Assembly: GCF_001522865.1 (NCBI RefSeq)
Contig: NZ_LOWB01000109.1
Location: 124,001 to 188,000, forward strand
Length of the DNA: 64,000 nt
DNA from: Burkholderia sp. TSV86
GTDB lineage: Bacteria; Pseudomonadota; Gammaproteobacteria; Burkholderiales; Burkholderiaceae
Direction of reading: 5' to 3'
The notes under the pieces were generated by a model. The model was not told the DNA's origin. It did not search any database and was given only the letters and a program-made list of their open reading frames with translations. Below, piece by piece: positions 1 through 9,165 of the stretch. The position numbers and the translations under genes were made by a program. Each line of letters begins with the position of its first letter. Position 1 is the first letter of the stretch.

Positions 1-1244
1 GCGCCGGCAGCCTTCATCGCCTGCAAAATCGAGATCAGGTCCGCGGGCGTCGCGCCAAGCGCGTTCAGCGCCTTCACCACGTCGGCAAGATTCGCCCCCG
101 CCGTCACCATCTTCAGCGCGCCGTTGTCCTGCTTCAATTGAATCTGCGATTGCTGCGCGACGACGGTTTGCCCGTTCGAGAACGGCCCCGGCTGCGACAC
201 GACGGGCTGCGTGTTGACGACCACCGACAGGTTGCCATGCGCGACCGCGCAGCTTTGCAGCGTCACCATTTGGTTCATCACGATCGAGCCCGTGCGCGCG
301 TTCAGGATCACCTTCGCCGCGGCCTTCTCGGGGCTCACGTCGAGATTCTGCAGCCGCGCCATGAACGCGACTTGTTGCGCCGAATCGGCGGGCGCGGCCA
401 GTTGGATCGTGCGCCCGTCAAGCGCCGTCGCGGTGCCCGGCCCGAAGCTCGCATTGACCGCCGAGACGATCCGCTGCGCGGTGCCGTAATCCATATCGTT
501 CAATTGCAGTTGCAGCGTGCCGTTCATCTGCGCGAGCGCATTCGGCACGGCCCGCTCGACGATCGCGCCGCCGGCGATCCGGCCGGCCGCGAGCTGGTTC
601 ACCTGCACCCGGCTGCCGTTCGCGCTCGCGCCCGCGCCGCCGACCGCGAGATTGCCCTGCGCGAGCGCATAGACTTGGCCGTCCGCGCCCTTCATCGGCG
701 TGAGCAGCAGCGTGCCGCCGCGCAAGCTCTTCGCATTGCCGAGCGACGACACCGTCACGTCGATCGCCTCGCCCGGCCGCGCGAACGGCGGCAGCGTCGC
801 CGTCACCATCACCGCCGCGACGTTTTTCAATTGCATGTTCGACAGCGTCGACGCGCCGCCGCCGTTCGTTGCGCCGTTGTTGATCGAAATGCCGAGATTC
901 GCGAGCATGTTCGCGAGCGTCTGCGTCGTGAACGGCGTCTGCATGGTCTGGTCGCCGGTGCCGTCGAGGCCGACGACAAGGCCATAGCCGATCAGCGGGT
1001 TGTCGCGCACGCCCTGAATTTGCGCGAGATCCTTCAGGCGCTCCGCGTGCGCCGCGCATGGCGCGACGAGCACGCATGCGCCAATGGCGAGCAGTGCGGC
1101 AGCGAACCTGCGGCGGGCAACGACAAACGCACGGCCGCGCACCGCGCGATCGGTTTGAGCGGCAGCCGCTTCGGCAGCGCCGGCAACCGATCGCGACCGC
1201 GCGGCGGCGGTGGCAGCAACGGCACGCATCATCATCTCAACCAT
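1..1244 (-). CDS. flgI: Flagellar P-ring protein FlgI (3' end cut by window edge)
   Basis: FlgI forms the periplasmic P ring around the flagellar rod. Translating the minus strand gives a secretion signal (hydrophobic [19 protein letters not shown]) followed by [20 protein letters not shown], the typical FlgI mature N-terminus with the GLDGTGDQ region after it. The frame stays open to base 1, ending [15 protein letters not shown]...LQAMKAAGA, so only about eight to ten C-terminal residues lie outside the window. The start is uncertain. I give the ATG at 1244, but in-frame ATGs exist up to 1325, just after flgH, and a GTG at 1142 would give a signal peptide of ordinary length. It is the last gene in the window of the leftward flgB-I operon. 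Identity is secure; only the start is doubtful. Confidence 0.9.
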   Translation of the reverse strand, partial: MVEMMMRAVAATAAARSRSVAGAAEAAAAQTDRAVRGRAFVVARRRFAAALLAIGACVLVAPCAAHAERLKDLAQIQGVRDNPLIGYGLVVGLDGTGDQTMQTPFTTQTLANMLANLGISINNGATNGGGASTLSNMQLKNVAAVMVTATLPPFARPGEAIDVTVSSLGNAKSLRGGTLLLTPMKGADGQVYALAQGNLAVGGAGASANGSRVQVNQLAAGRIAGGAIVERAVPNALAQMNGTLQLQLNDMDYGTAQRIVSAVNASFGPGTATALDGRTIQLAAPADSAQQVAFMARLQNLDVSPEKAAAKVILNARTGSIVMNQMVTLQSCAVAHGNLSVVVNTQPVVSQPGPFSNGQTVVAQQSQIQLKQDNGALKMVTAGANLADVVKALNALGATPADLISILQAMKAAG

Positions 1245-1330
1245 GGCGCAGGCCGCCGGCCGAACCCGCGAGCGCTGCGCCCGCGCGAGCAGATCACGCA
1301 TCGAACCACCCATCGGAACGCGCATCGCCG

Positions 1331-2170
1331 TCACCACGGAGATACGTTGAGAAAAAAGCGTTGCAGCCAGCCCATCGTTTCGGCCTCGTTGATATAGCCC
1401 TTGGCCGAATACTCGATCTTCGCGTCGGCGACTTGCGTCGAGTAGACCGAGTTCGCGCCCGAAATCGTGTTCGGATTGACGACGCCCGAGAAGCGCACGA
1501 ATTCGTTGCCCTGATTGATCAGCATCTGCTTCTCGCCGGACACGACGAGATTGCCGTTGGGCAGCACGTTCGTCACCGTCACGGTGATCGTGCCGTTGAA
1601 CGTGTTCGCCGCGCTCGCGCCGCCCGTCGACGTGAATTTGTTCGCGCCTTCGGCAGACAGATTCGCCTTGTTGAACAGGCCGCCCAGAAAACCGGCCGTC
1701 GGCACGTCGAAGTTCGTGTTGCCCTGCCGGTTCGTGTTCGCGCCTGACGATTTCGTCGCGTTGATGTTCTCCGCGATCACGATCGTCAGGATGTCGCCAA
1801 CGTTGCGCGGGCGTTGATCCTCGAAAAGCGGCCGGCCCGCGTAGCCGGGGTTGTAGATCGAGCCGGCCGCCTGCATCGAGGGCGGCATCGGCGGCGCGGC
1901 CGTCATCGGCTGTTGCGTGATCGGCTCGCGCGGCAATTGCGCGCAGCCCGAGCCCAGCGCGAGCGCGACAGCGGCGGCGCACGCCAACGTGGCAGCGCTC
2001 ATGCCCGATCGCGCGCGGCGCGGCGCGGCGGCAAACGACGCGGCGCAGCCGGCCAGACCGCGGCGGCGCGCACCAACATGGGCCAGCGGCCAGCGCAGCC
2101 GCCCCGTGTGGAGCGAACCCAGCGCGGTGGCGCGCCTCGCCATGCGCGAAAGAAAACGAACCTGCATCAT
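1331..2170 (-). CDS. flgH: Flagellar L-ring lipoprotein FlgH
   Basis: FlgH forms the outer-membrane L ring that lets the rod and hook pass through the lipopolysaccharide layer. The sequence has a lipoprotein signal with lipobox LGSGC, then the FlgH core: [30 protein letters not shown], the [27 protein letters not shown] block and the terminal [13 protein letters not shown]. The ATG chosen at 2170 gives 279 residues, longer than the usual 220-235. An in-frame ATG at 2002 begins right at the signal peptide and gives 223 residues, which fits the family better but lacks a visible ribosome site; a GTG at 2200 abuts the flgG stop. The stop at 1331 sits just before the possible flgI starts, so the two genes are probably co-translated. 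Confidence 0.9.
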   Translation of the reverse strand: MMQVRFLSRMARRATALGSLHTGRLRWPLAHVGARRRGLAGCAASFAAAPRRARSGMSAATLACAAAVALALGSGCAQLPREPITQQPMTAAPPMPPSMQAAGSIYNPGYAGRPLFEDQRPRNVGDILTIVIAENINATKSSGANTNRQGNTNFDVPTAGFLGGLFNKANLSAEGANKFTSTGGASAANTFNGTITVTVTNVLPNGNLVVSGEKQMLINQGNEFVRFSGVVNPNTISGANSVYSTQVADAKIEYSAKGYINEAETMGWLQRFFLNVSPW

Positions 2171-2201
2171 GGCTTCATGGCTGACTGAATGATGAGCCAC
2201 T

Positions 2202-2990
2202 TCAACGCGCCATCTGGGTGACGGTCTGCAACATCTGGTCGGACGTCGTCACGGCCTTGCTGTTGATCTCGTATGCGCGCTGCGTCTGAATCATGTTGAC
2301 AAGCTCCTGCACGACGTTCACGTTCGACGCCTCGACATAGCCCTGCCTGAGCGTGCCCGCGCCGTTCTGCCCCGGCTGCGCCAGATTCGCCACGCCCGAC
2401 GACGTGGTTTCCTCGAACAGGTTCTCGCCTTTCGCATCGAGCCCGGCCGGATTGACGAACGTCGCGATCTGCAACGCGCCGATCTGAATCGCGTTGTTCG
2501 AGCCCGGCTGCTTGACCGACACGACGCCGTCGCTGCCGATCGTAAGCGCCGTCGCGTTCTGCGGTATCGTGATCGCCGGCAGCACCTGATAGCCGCTCGA
2601 CGTGACGAGCTGGCCCTGCGCATTGGTCTGGAACGAGCCGTCGCGCGTGTACGCGGTCGTGCCGTCCGGCATCAGCACCTGGAAAAAGCCCTGGCCGTTG
2701 ATCGCGACGTCCTTCGAGTTGCCGGTCTGCTGCAACGCGCCTTGCGTGTAAAGCCGTTCGGTGGCCACTTGCTGGACGCCCGTGCCGAGCTGCAAACCCG
2801 ACGGCAACTCGGTCTGCTGCGTCGAGTTCGCGCCCGGCTGGCGCACGGTCTGGTACAGCAGATCCTCGAACACCGCGCGCGAGCCCTTGAAGCCGGTGGT
2901 ACTCACGTTCGCGAGATTGTTCGAGATCACGTCCATCTGCGCCTGCTGCGCGCTCATGCCGGTCGCGGCGATATAGAGAGAGCGGTTCAT
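2202..2990 (-). CDS. flgG: Flagellar distal rod protein FlgG
   Basis: FlgG builds the distal rod of the basal body. At 262 residues it is the normal size. The N-terminus [20 protein letters not shown] and the following [13 protein letters not shown] are the rod/hook-family signature, and the C-terminus carries the matching coiled region [21 protein letters not shown]. These two ends form the D0 domain helices of axial proteins. It lies 41 bases downstream of flgF and directly upstream of flgH in the leftward operon, the usual gene order. Substrate of the flagellar type III export apparatus, so no Sec signal peptide is present. Confidence 0.97.
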   Translation of the reverse strand: MNRSLYIAATGMSAQQAQMDVISNNLANVSTTGFKGSRAVFEDLLYQTVRQPGANSTQQTELPSGLQLGTGVQQVATERLYTQGALQQTGNSKDVAINGQGFFQVLMPDGTTAYTRDGSFQTNAQGQLVTSSGYQVLPAITIPQNATALTIGSDGVVSVKQPGSNNAIQIGALQIATFVNPAGLDAKGENLFEETTSSGVANLAQPGQNGAGTLRQGYVEASNVNVVQELVNMIQTQRAYEINSKAVTTSDQMLQTVTQMAR

Positions 2991-3031
2991 TTATCGATTC
3001 CTGAAGGAAAGCGCTCGGCGCTCGGCCGGCA

Positions 3032-3793
3032 TCAACTGAAATTCAGCAACTGGTTGGCCGCCTGCTCGTTCTGGTCGGCCGATTGGATCAGCTTCGTCTG
3101 CCATTCGAACGCGCGCGCGTTGCCGATCATCGACACCATCGCCGCAACCGGGTTGACGTTGCTGCCTTCGAGCGAATTCGGCACGACCTTCACGGCCGGA
3201 TCGGCATCGGCGGGATTGCCGTCCGCGGTGCGGAAAAGGCCGTCGTCGCCGCGCTTGAGCGCCGCAGGATCGGGGTTGACGAGCTTCAGTTGATCGACGA
3301 TCGCCACCGCCGTCGGCGGATCGCCCGGCATCAGCGCCGACACGGTGCCGTCCGCGCCGATCGTCACCTGCGCGTTCGGCGGCACGGCGAGCGGCCCGCC
3401 GTTGCCGGCCACGGGCAGATTGTTCGCGGTGACGAGCTGCCCGTTCGCGTCGACGTGCAGGTTGCCCGCGCGCGTGTACGCCTCGCTGCCGTCGGGCAGC
3501 ATCACGGTGAGCCAGCCCGTGCCGCGCACCGCGACGTCCAGCGGGTTGCCCGTCTGCGCGATCGGGCCCGGCGTGAAGTCCGCGCCGGGCGTCGACGCCA
3601 GCGTGTAGGTGCGTGTGGTCGCCAGATCGACGTTGCCGCCGCCGGAGTCGAAATTCATCGGCACCGCGCGAAACGTCGCGAGCTGTGCGCGGAACCCGGT
3701 TGTCGACGCGTTCGCGAGATTGGTCGCGACGACGGATTGCTGCTCGAGCGCCTGTGTCGCGCCCGTCATCGCCGTGTAGATCAGTCGGTCCAT
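3032..3793 (-). CDS. flgF: Flagellar proximal rod protein FlgF
   Basis: FlgF is one of the four proximal-rod proteins that connect the MS ring to the FlgG distal rod. The 253-residue product begins MDRLIYTAMTGATQALEQQS and continues with NLANASTTGFRAQL, the axial-protein motif. Its C-terminal half contains LEGSNVNPVAAMVSMIGNARAFEWQTK, the counterpart helix. A central region GTGWLTVMLPDGSEAYTRAGNLHVDANGQLV matches the conserved beta domain shared with FlgG and FlgE. It sits 27 bases after flgE and before flgG in the rod/hook operon. FlgF and FlgG are paralogues; the gene order and shorter length favour FlgF here. Confidence 0.96.
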   Translation of the reverse strand: MDRLIYTAMTGATQALEQQSVVATNLANASTTGFRAQLATFRAVPMNFDSGGGNVDLATTRTYTLASTPGADFTPGPIAQTGNPLDVAVRGTGWLTVMLPDGSEAYTRAGNLHVDANGQLVTANNLPVAGNGGPLAVPPNAQVTIGADGTVSALMPGDPPTAVAIVDQLKLVNPDPAALKRGDDGLFRTADGNPADADPAVKVVPNSLEGSNVNPVAAMVSMIGNARAFEWQTKLIQSADQNEQAANQLLNFS

Positions 3794-3820
3794 GAGTCTG
3801 GCTCGAATCCGCGAATGCCG

Positions 3821-5065
3821 TTACAGGTTGATGAGCGTCTGGTCGACGCTCTGCTGCGTCTTGATCGTCTGCGCGTTCGCCTGGTAATTGCGTTGCGCGG
3901 TGATCAGCTTGACGAGCTGGCCCGTCAGATCGACGTTCGAGTTTTCGAGCGCGCTGCCTTGCAGCGTGCCGTGGTTCGTGCTGCCGGGTGCCGAGATCTG
4001 CGGCACGCCCGATGCGGAAGTCTCGACGTACTGGTTGTTGCCGACGTTCACGAGGCCGTTCGGGTTGTTGAAATTCGCGAGCACGATCTGGCCGAGCGTC
4101 GCGGTCTGGCCGTTCGAGTAATTGCCGGTCAGCTTGCCGTCGGAGCCGACCGTAAACGTCGTCAGCACGCCGCTCGCGAAGCCGTTCTGCCTGAGATCGT
4201 TCACGCCGTTCTTGCCACCGTATTGCGTCGTGCCCGACAGATCGAGCGTCAGATTCAGCGGATTGGCCGCGCCGGTGGACGTCGGCACCGTAAACGAGAA
4301 CTGGCCGACATTGGGCGTCGGCGCGCCGCTGCCCGCCTGCGTCGTGCCAGCGATCGCGCCGGCCGTGTTGAACTTGACCGCGCCGAGATCGCTCGGCGCC
4401 TGACCTTGCTGGCCGGCATACACTTCCCACTCGCCCGACGTCGCGCTTTTCACGAAATAGACGTTCACGTTCTGCGAGCCGCCGAGCGAATCGAACACTT
4501 GCACCGACGTCTGATAGTTGTACGACGTCGAATCGCTGAAGCTGAACGGCGATGTCGCCGGCACCGGATCCTGCGCGTTCAGGTTGAACTGGCCGGTGAT
4601 CTTGGTCGTCGCGGTCGGCGCGATATTGGCCGTCGGCGCCTGCAGCGGCACCGTCGCGGCCATGTCGATCACGCCGTTCGCGTTGGCCTGATAGCCCATC
4701 AGGTTCAGCCCCTGCGCATTGGTGATATAGCCGTTTTTATCGCGCTGAAACGTACCGTCGCGCGAATACGTGATCACGCCGTTGTTCGACATCTGGAAGA
4801 AGCCGTTGCCGTTGATCGCGACGTTCAGCGACGACGCGCTCGACTGGATCGTGCCCTGGCTGAACTGCTGCTGCACCGACGACAGCATCGTGCCGATGCC
4901 GATCGGATTGTTGACAGCCGAGGCGACTGAATTCGCGTACATATCGGCGAATTGCGCGGTACTCGCCTTGAAGCCGACCGTGTTCGCGTTCGCGATGTTG
5001 TTGCCGATCACGTCGAGGTCGCTCGACGCGCCCGCCAAGCCGCTCAAACCTTGTTGATAACCCAT
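3821..5065 (-). CDS. flgE: Flagellar hook protein FlgE
   Basis: FlgE polymerises into the hook, the universal joint between rod and filament. The 414-residue product starts MGYQQGLSGLAGASSDLDVI and then GNNIANANTVGFKAS, the hook signature. The C-terminus NSNVDLTGQLVKLITAQRNYQANAQTIKTQQ forms the second D0 helix. The middle holds the variable surface domains, rich in Thr, Ser, Gly and Asn. A GGAGA ribosome site lies about eight bases before the ATG. It follows flgD by 27 bases; FlgD caps the growing hook, so the adjacency is functional. Hook length would be set by a FliK protein, two candidates for which lie at the other end of the window. Confidence 0.97.
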   Translation of the reverse strand: MGYQQGLSGLAGASSDLDVIGNNIANANTVGFKASTAQFADMYANSVASAVNNPIGIGTMLSSVQQQFSQGTIQSSASSLNVAINGNGFFQMSNNGVITYSRDGTFQRDKNGYITNAQGLNLMGYQANANGVIDMAATVPLQAPTANIAPTATTKITGQFNLNAQDPVPATSPFSFSDSTSYNYQTSVQVFDSLGGSQNVNVYFVKSATSGEWEVYAGQQGQAPSDLGAVKFNTAGAIAGTTQAGSGAPTPNVGQFSFTVPTSTGAANPLNLTLDLSGTTQYGGKNGVNDLRQNGFASGVLTTFTVGSDGKLTGNYSNGQTATLGQIVLANFNNPNGLVNVGNNQYVETSASGVPQISAPGSTNHGTLQGSALENSNVDLTGQLVKLITAQRNYQANAQTIKTQQSVDQTLINL

Positions 5066-5092
5066 CTCGGTCTCCGTTGCGCAGAATCTGGA

Positions 5093-5902
5093 TCAGTTGG
5101 TGATGGACGGCGCGCCGCCATTCGGCGCGCTCGTCGCGGGGTTCGGGAAAATCGACGCGATTTGACTCAGGCCCACCGTCTTGCCGCTCGACAGCACGAG
5201 CCCTGGCGTGCCGTCCGCCTGCTTGACCACGCTTTGCACGCGCGCGGCGGCAAGCGTGGGCGGCGTATATTGCTTGCCGGACGCGTCGGTATAGCTCGCC
5301 GAAATCGTGTACGTGCCGTCGGGCAAGGCGTTGCCCGCCACGTCGGTCGGCTTCCAATTGAACGGCACGGTGCCCGCTGGCTGCGCGCCCGCGTTGATCG
5401 TGTTGACGACCACGCCCGCCGCGTTCTTCACGGTGATCGTCAGATTCGCCACGGCGCTCGTCAATTGCACACCGAACGGCGACGCCGCGCCGCCCTTCAC
5501 CGCCACGTCGCCGCCCGGCGCGAGCACGTTCGCGCCGATCAGCATTGCCGCCTGCGTCTGCTGGCTCGCGGTGAGCTGCGACGACAGCGACGTCAGCGAC
5601 GCGTTCAATTGCGCGATGCCGCTCACGGTGTTGATCTGCGCGAGCTGGGACGTCATCTGCGAGCTGTCCACGGGGTTCGTCGGGTCCTGGTTCTGCAACT
5701 GCGTGACGAGCAGCTTGAGGAACGTGGTTTGCAGATCGGCTGCCGACGACGACGGCAGCGAGCTGGCGGCGTTGATGTTCGCGCCGTTTGCCCCGTTCGC
5801 GCTGTTCGTCGAGGGCGACTGGCCGTTCGCGCTAAACGTGTCGTAGGGCAGGTTCGTCACGTTCGCGCCGTTGCTGCCGATGGTGGTCGAAGAGGAGGTC
5901 AT
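5093..5902 (-). CDS. flgD: Flagellar hook assembly scaffold FlgD
   Basis: FlgD caps the hook during assembly and is later replaced by HAP1. The chosen ATG at 5902 gives 269 residues and is preceded by a clear GAGCGCGAAAC stretch. The N-terminal export and capping region is Ser/Asn/Gly rich, then TTFLKLLVTQLQNQDPTNPVDSSQMTSQL, the FlgD signature. The C-terminal half has an Ig/FnIII-like pattern (VTITVKNAAGVV, GTVPFNWKPTDVAGNALPDGTYTI). Longer in-frame extension upstream exists but lacks family similarity. It lies between flgC and flgE in the leftward operon. Confidence 0.95.
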   Translation of the reverse strand: MTSSSTTIGSNGANVTNLPYDTFSANGQSPSTNSANGANGANINAASSLPSSSAADLQTTFLKLLVTQLQNQDPTNPVDSSQMTSQLAQINTVSGIAQLNASLTSLSSQLTASQQTQAAMLIGANVLAPGGDVAVKGGAASPFGVQLTSAVANLTITVKNAAGVVVNTINAGAQPAGTVPFNWKPTDVAGNALPDGTYTISASYTDASGKQYTPPTLAAARVQSVVKQADGTPGLVLSSGKTVGLSQIASIFPNPATSAPNGGAPSITN

Positions 5903-5970
5903 TCGGTTTCGCGCTCCTGCTGGGTCTGCTATATGCGTGATTGCGTGATCGAAGGCCGGTGCGATGCGGT

Positions 5971-6396
5971 TCAATTGCCGATCGTCAGGGTTTTCAACAT
6001 CAGTTGCTTGGCGGTGTTGAGCGTCTCGACATTGGCCTGATACGAGCGCGACGCGGAGATCATGTTGACCATCTCCTGCACCGGATCGACGTTGGGCATC
6101 GTCACGTAGCCGTTCGGATCGGCGGCCGGGTTCGACGGATCGTAGGACGTCTTCATCGGCGACGGATCGTCGATCACCCGCGCGACATTCACGCCGCCGA
6201 CGCCCTGGCCCGACGCGGTGCGCGCACGGCCGATCGGCGCGGTCGCGAACACCACCTGCTTGGCCCGGTACGGCTTGCCGTCGGGGCCCGTCAGGCTGTC
6301 GGCATTCGCGAGATTCGACGCGGTGACGTTCAGGCGCTGGGACTGCGCCGACATCGCCGAACCCGCGACGTCGAAAATGTTCATCAACGAAGGCAT
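5971..6396 (-). CDS. flgC: Flagellar proximal rod protein FlgC
   Basis: FlgC is a proximal-rod subunit. The 141-residue product begins [20 protein letters not shown] and [20 protein letters not shown], and ends with [20 protein letters not shown] plus [19 protein letters not shown]; both are hallmarks of FlgC and its size is normal. The start at 6396 follows an AGGAGCATT ribosome site. It lies 139 bases downstream of flgB; that unusually wide gap contains a short 9-bp tandem repeat (see separate entry). Exported through the flagellar type III apparatus; no Sec signal is seen. Confidence 0.96.
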   Translation of the reverse strand: MPSLMNIFDVAGSAMSAQSQRLNVTASNLANADSLTGPDGKPYRAKQVVFATAPIGRARTASGQGVGGVNVARVIDDPSPMKTSYDPSNPAADPNGYVTMPNVDPVQEMVNMISASRSYQANVETLNTAKQLMLKTLTIGN

Positions 6397-6481
6397 GCAA
6401 TGCTCCTGACTGTGCGTTGAGCGCGCGGCGCGCTCGATCACCCGTTTCGCGCGGCACGCGGCGTGCGGAAAAACGCGCGCG

Positions 6482-6517
6482 AATCGCTTGAATCGCTTGA
6501 ATCGCTCGAATCGCTCG
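6482..6517. repeat. 9-bp tandem repeat between flgB and flgC
   Basis: Four head-to-tail copies of a 9-base unit: AATCGCTTG twice, then AATCGCTCG twice, followed by a partial AATC. The array begins about 86 bases upstream of flgC and ends 18 bases short of the flgB stop, so it is in the transcribed leader between two rod genes. Nine-base variable-number repeats are common in the B. pseudomallei group; whether this one varies in number cannot be told from one sequence. Confidence 0.8.
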
Positions 6518-6535
6518 AATCTTTTGGGCCGAGCG

Positions 6536-7021
6536 TCACGAACCCGGGTTCGACGTGATCGCGGCGATCATCGTCTTGATCTGCTGCGTGATCACCGTCA
6601 TGCCGGACTGGAAATGCAGCGCGTTGTCGGCAAACTGCACGCGCTCCATGTCGAGATCGACGGTGTTGCCGTCGAGCGCCGGCTGCCGTGGAATCCGATA
6701 TTGCGCGCGGCCGTAGTCGTCGCCCGGGCCGCCTGCCGGAATCAGCTTCGCCGTGCCGGCCATGTGCGCGCCCGAGGTTGCCGTCATCGCCATTGCGCGC
6801 GTCACGCCCGCCGGCTGCGCGATGGAGAGCGGCGCCGCGTTGCCGCGCGCGTCGGCCGGCTGGAGCGCGCGCGCGAGCGTCGACGCGAAGTCGACGTCGC
6901 GCGCGCGATAGCCTGGCGTGTCGGCGTTCGCGATGTTCGACGACAGCAGTTCCTGCCGATACGCGCGCACATCGAGCGCTTGGCGGCCGAACGCGAATTC
7001 GGCGTCGAGTTTGTCCAGCAT
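6536..7021 (-). CDS. flgB: Flagellar proximal rod protein FlgB
   Basis: FlgB is the first proximal-rod subunit. The ATG at 7021 gives 161 residues starting [25 protein letters not shown], then [20 protein letters not shown], the FlgB signature; the C-terminus [20 protein letters not shown] is the second helix. A GGAG ribosome site lies about nine bases upstream. In-frame sequence reaches further upstream to 7120 but is not family-like. It is the first gene of the leftward flgB-I operon and is divergent from flgA across about 230 bases. The middle region between the helices is slightly longer than in enteric FlgB. Confidence 0.95.
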   Translation of the reverse strand: MLDKLDAEFAFGRQALDVRAYRQELLSSNIANADTPGYRARDVDFASTLARALQPADARGNAAPLSIAQPAGVTRAMAMTATSGAHMAGTAKLIPAGGPGDDYGRAQYRIPRQPALDGNTVDLDMERVQFADNALHFQSGMTVITQQIKTMIAAITSNPGS

Positions 7022-7249
7022 CTGCGTGCTCCGTCTGAAGATCTGAAGATGCATCGCCCCGCCGCCACGCACGGCGAAGGGGCTTTTTCCGATGGAACGC
7101 ATCGTAGACGGGCCGTGCAACGGGCAATCGGACGAATAACCGGCAAAGCGGCCCTCTATTCGCGGTTTGCGGGCTCGCCCCCGCCCCTAGAATGCGACGC
7201 GTGACAGACGATTAGACGGTTGGACGGTTCCGGTTTCGAGGAGGGTGCG
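7022..7249. promoter_or_regulatory. Divergent flgB/flgA promoter region
   Basis: This 228-base stretch separates two divergent flagellar operons and must hold both promoters. I see no convincing sigma-54 or sigma-28 element. At 7141-7165 it has CGGCAAAGC followed after two bases by CCTCTATTCGC; the same two words, more widely spaced, occur in the other divergent flagellar promoter region (fliE/fliF, near 55983-56023). It may be a master-regulator site, but that is inference. flgA has a strong AGGAGG ribosome site just inside the right edge. Confidence 0.5.
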
Positions 7250-8632
7250 ATGACGCAACGCGCGACGACCGACGGCGCCGCGCGCATCACCGGCACGCGC
7301 GCGGCGCTCGCGTGGGTGCTGGCGGCGGCCGGCTGGGCCTGCGCGGCGCAGGCCGCGCAACCGGCCGACAGTGGCATGATCGTGATTCCGGGACGCGGCG
7401 AATCGGCCGAAACGGCGCTCGCGAACGCGACGGCAAGCACGCGCGCGGCGGAGGCAGCGGATGCGGTGCATAGCGGCGAAGCGAGCGGCGATGCTGCAAA
7501 AGCCCGGGCGGCAGACGGCGCTGCCCTCGGCGCCGGCCCCTCCGCGGCGACGGGCGGCACTTCCCTGGGCTTGGCGGCGCGGGACCTGCCGGCCGGCCGC
7601 GCCGTCGCCGCACGCGCGGACCGCGAAGATGCATGGCAAGTTGCGCCCGTCGCCGCACAGGACGCGGGCGCCGCCGCCGTCACGGCAACGGCCGGCGCGC
7701 GAACAGCCGCAGCGCCGCCGCGCTTGCCGCGTCAGCCGCGGCACATCGAGCCCGCGCCAGCCAATCCCAGCGCGCCGCGCATCGATGACGCACTCGCCTC
7801 CAGCGCGCCTCGCGCACTCGCCGCGCGCGGCGCGCCGGCCGCGCCGCGCACGATACCCGCCAGGCCGCCGCTGCCGGCCTGCGCCGACACGCCGGGATCG
7901 AGCGCTGCCGTTGCGCAAACGTCGGCGGCGCGAACGCTCGCCGCACCGGCGAACGCGTCCCAGGCGGCTTGCGCCGCCGCGCGGCCATCTCCGGCCGCGC
8001 CAACCGCCGCGGGCCAGGACAGCGAAGCAATCCGCAGCGCCGCGCTCGCCTTCCTGCGGCAGCAGGCGGCGGGCCTGCCCGGCAAGGTCACCATCACCGT
8101 CGCGCCCGCGCTCCCGCGTGGGCTGGCCGCGTGCACGACGCTCGAACCGTTTCTGCCGACGGGCGCGCGCCTGTGGGGCCGCACGACGGTCGGCGTGCGC
8201 TGCGCGGGCGAGCGGCCGTGGACGCTCTATCTGCAAGCCAAGCTCACCGTGCAGGCGACCTACTACGTCGCCGCCCGCGCGCTCGCGCCCGGCGACACGC
8301 TGACGGCCGCCGATCTCGTCGCGCGCGACGGCGACCTGACATTGCTGCCGCTCGCCGTGATCACCGAGCCGGCGCAGGCCGTCGGCGCGAGCGCGCTGAC
8401 ACGCGTCGCGGCCGGACTGCCGCTGCGCCGGGATCTGCTGAAAAGCGCGGCGTCGGTATCGATCGGGCAGACCGTGCGGGTGATTGCCTCGGGCCCGGGG
8501 TTCACGATCTCGGCCGAGGGCAGCGCGCTCGGCAACGCGGCGCCCGGCCAGCCGGTGCGGGTACGCATGGCGGCGGGCCAGATCGTCACTGCGGTCGTCA
8601 AGGATGCGGCCACCGTCGAAATTTCCCTGTAG
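7250..8632 (+). CDS. flgA: Flagellar P-ring assembly chaperone FlgA, with long low-complexity insert
   Basis: FlgA is a periplasmic chaperone for P-ring (FlgI) assembly. The start at 7250 follows an ideal GAGGAGG site. Residues 1-35 form a signal peptide (ALAWVLAAAGWACAAQA). Residues about 36-258 are an Ala/Arg/Pro/Thr-rich low-complexity stretch with no recognisable domain. From about residue 260 the normal FlgA fold begins: AIRSAALAFLRQQAAGLPGK, then the SAF-like domain (YYVAARALAPGDTLTAADLV) and the C-terminus QTVRVIASGPGFTISAEGSA with DAATVEISL. The conserved part is about 200 residues, a normal mature FlgA, so the 460-residue length is due to the insert. Divergent from flgB and upstream of flgM, the usual order. 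Confidence 0.93.
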   Translation: MTQRATTDGAARITGTRAALAWVLAAAGWACAAQAAQPADSGMIVIPGRGESAETALANATASTRAAEAADAVHSGEASGDAAKARAADGAALGAGPSAATGGTSLGLAARDLPAGRAVAARADREDAWQVAPVAAQDAGAAAVTATAGARTAAAPPRLPRQPRHIEPAPANPSAPRIDDALASSAPRALAARGAPAAPRTIPARPPLPACADTPGSSAAVAQTSAARTLAAPANASQAACAAARPSPAAPTAAGQDSEAIRSAALAFLRQQAAGLPGKVTITVAPALPRGLAACTTLEPFLPTGARLWGRTTVGVRCAGERPWTLYLQAKLTVQATYYVAARALAPGDTLTAADLVARDGDLTLLPLAVITEPAQAVGASALTRVAAGLPLRRDLLKSAASVSIGQTVRVIASGPGFTISAEGSALGNAAPGQPVRVRMAAGQIVTAVVKDAATVEISL

Positions 8633-8708
8633 CGGCGCGCCGCGCGTGCGCAAACCGTCAAGAATTGCAAAGTTTCATCGATTCAGGGATTTACCCGCGA
8701 GCGAACAC

Positions 8709-8735
8709 TAAAGTTCGGGCCTGCGCTGCCGTTAT
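8709..8735 (+). promoter_or_regulatory. Sigma-28 (FliA) type promoter of flgM
   Basis: TAAAGTTC at 8709-8716, an 11-base spacer and GCCGTTAT at 8728-8735 match the FliA consensus TAAAGTTT-N11-GCCGATAA closely, with exact spacing. It lies 30 bases upstream of the flgM start. Late (class 3) transcription of flgM by the sigma factor that FlgM inhibits is the known feedback arrangement in enteric bacteria. Confidence 0.85.
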
Positions 8736-8765
8736 CGTGGCCAAACCCGTACAGGAACCGCCATC

Positions 8766-9089
8766 GTGAAAATCGATTCCCCTCCTGCGTCGAACCCCCG
8801 GACGCTATCGAATGCCGGCACGGGCACGGCCCGCTCGCCGGCCGGCACGGGCGCGGCCCGACCGGATGCGGGCGCCGCAAGCGCGCCGGCGCAAGGCGAC
8901 GCGAAACTGAGCCTGTCCGGCCTCTCGTCGACGCTGCGCGGCCTCGCCGCATCGGGCAATGCGGATATCGACGTCGCGCAAGTCGAGTCGATCCGCGAGG
9001 CGATCCGCAACGGCACGCTGTCTATCGATACGAGCCGGATCGCCGACGGCATCCTGCAAACCGCCCGCGAACTGCTCAAGCAACCTTAG
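8766..9089 (+). CDS. flgM: Anti-sigma-28 factor FlgM
   Basis: FlgM binds and holds FliA (sigma-28) inactive until the hook is complete, when it is exported. The 107-residue product starts MKIDSPPASN and has a disordered Ala/Gly/Thr-rich N-terminal half, as expected for an exported unfolded protein. The sigma-binding C-terminal half reads DIDVAQVESIREAIRNGTLS then IDTSRIADGILQTARELLKQ, the FlgM family signature. A sigma-28 promoter lies directly upstream, so it is likely autoregulated through FliA. flgN follows after 76 bases. Confidence 0.96.
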   Translation: MKIDSPPASNPRTLSNAGTGTARSPAGTGAARPDAGAASAPAQGDAKLSLSGLSSTLRGLAASGNADIDVAQVESIREAIRNGTLSIDTSRIADGILQTARELLKQP

Positions 9090-9165
9090 ACGCCACGCGC
9101 CGATCCGGCCCCGCCGCGCGAACCCGGCACGCCGGGCTCACGCGCGGCAAACCGAGCGAAACGAG

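Noticed and set aside
3083..4930. A 615-codon plus-strand open frame opposite flgF and flgE
   Set aside because: Shadow of the flagellar genes with no domain pattern and biased Arg/Val composition.
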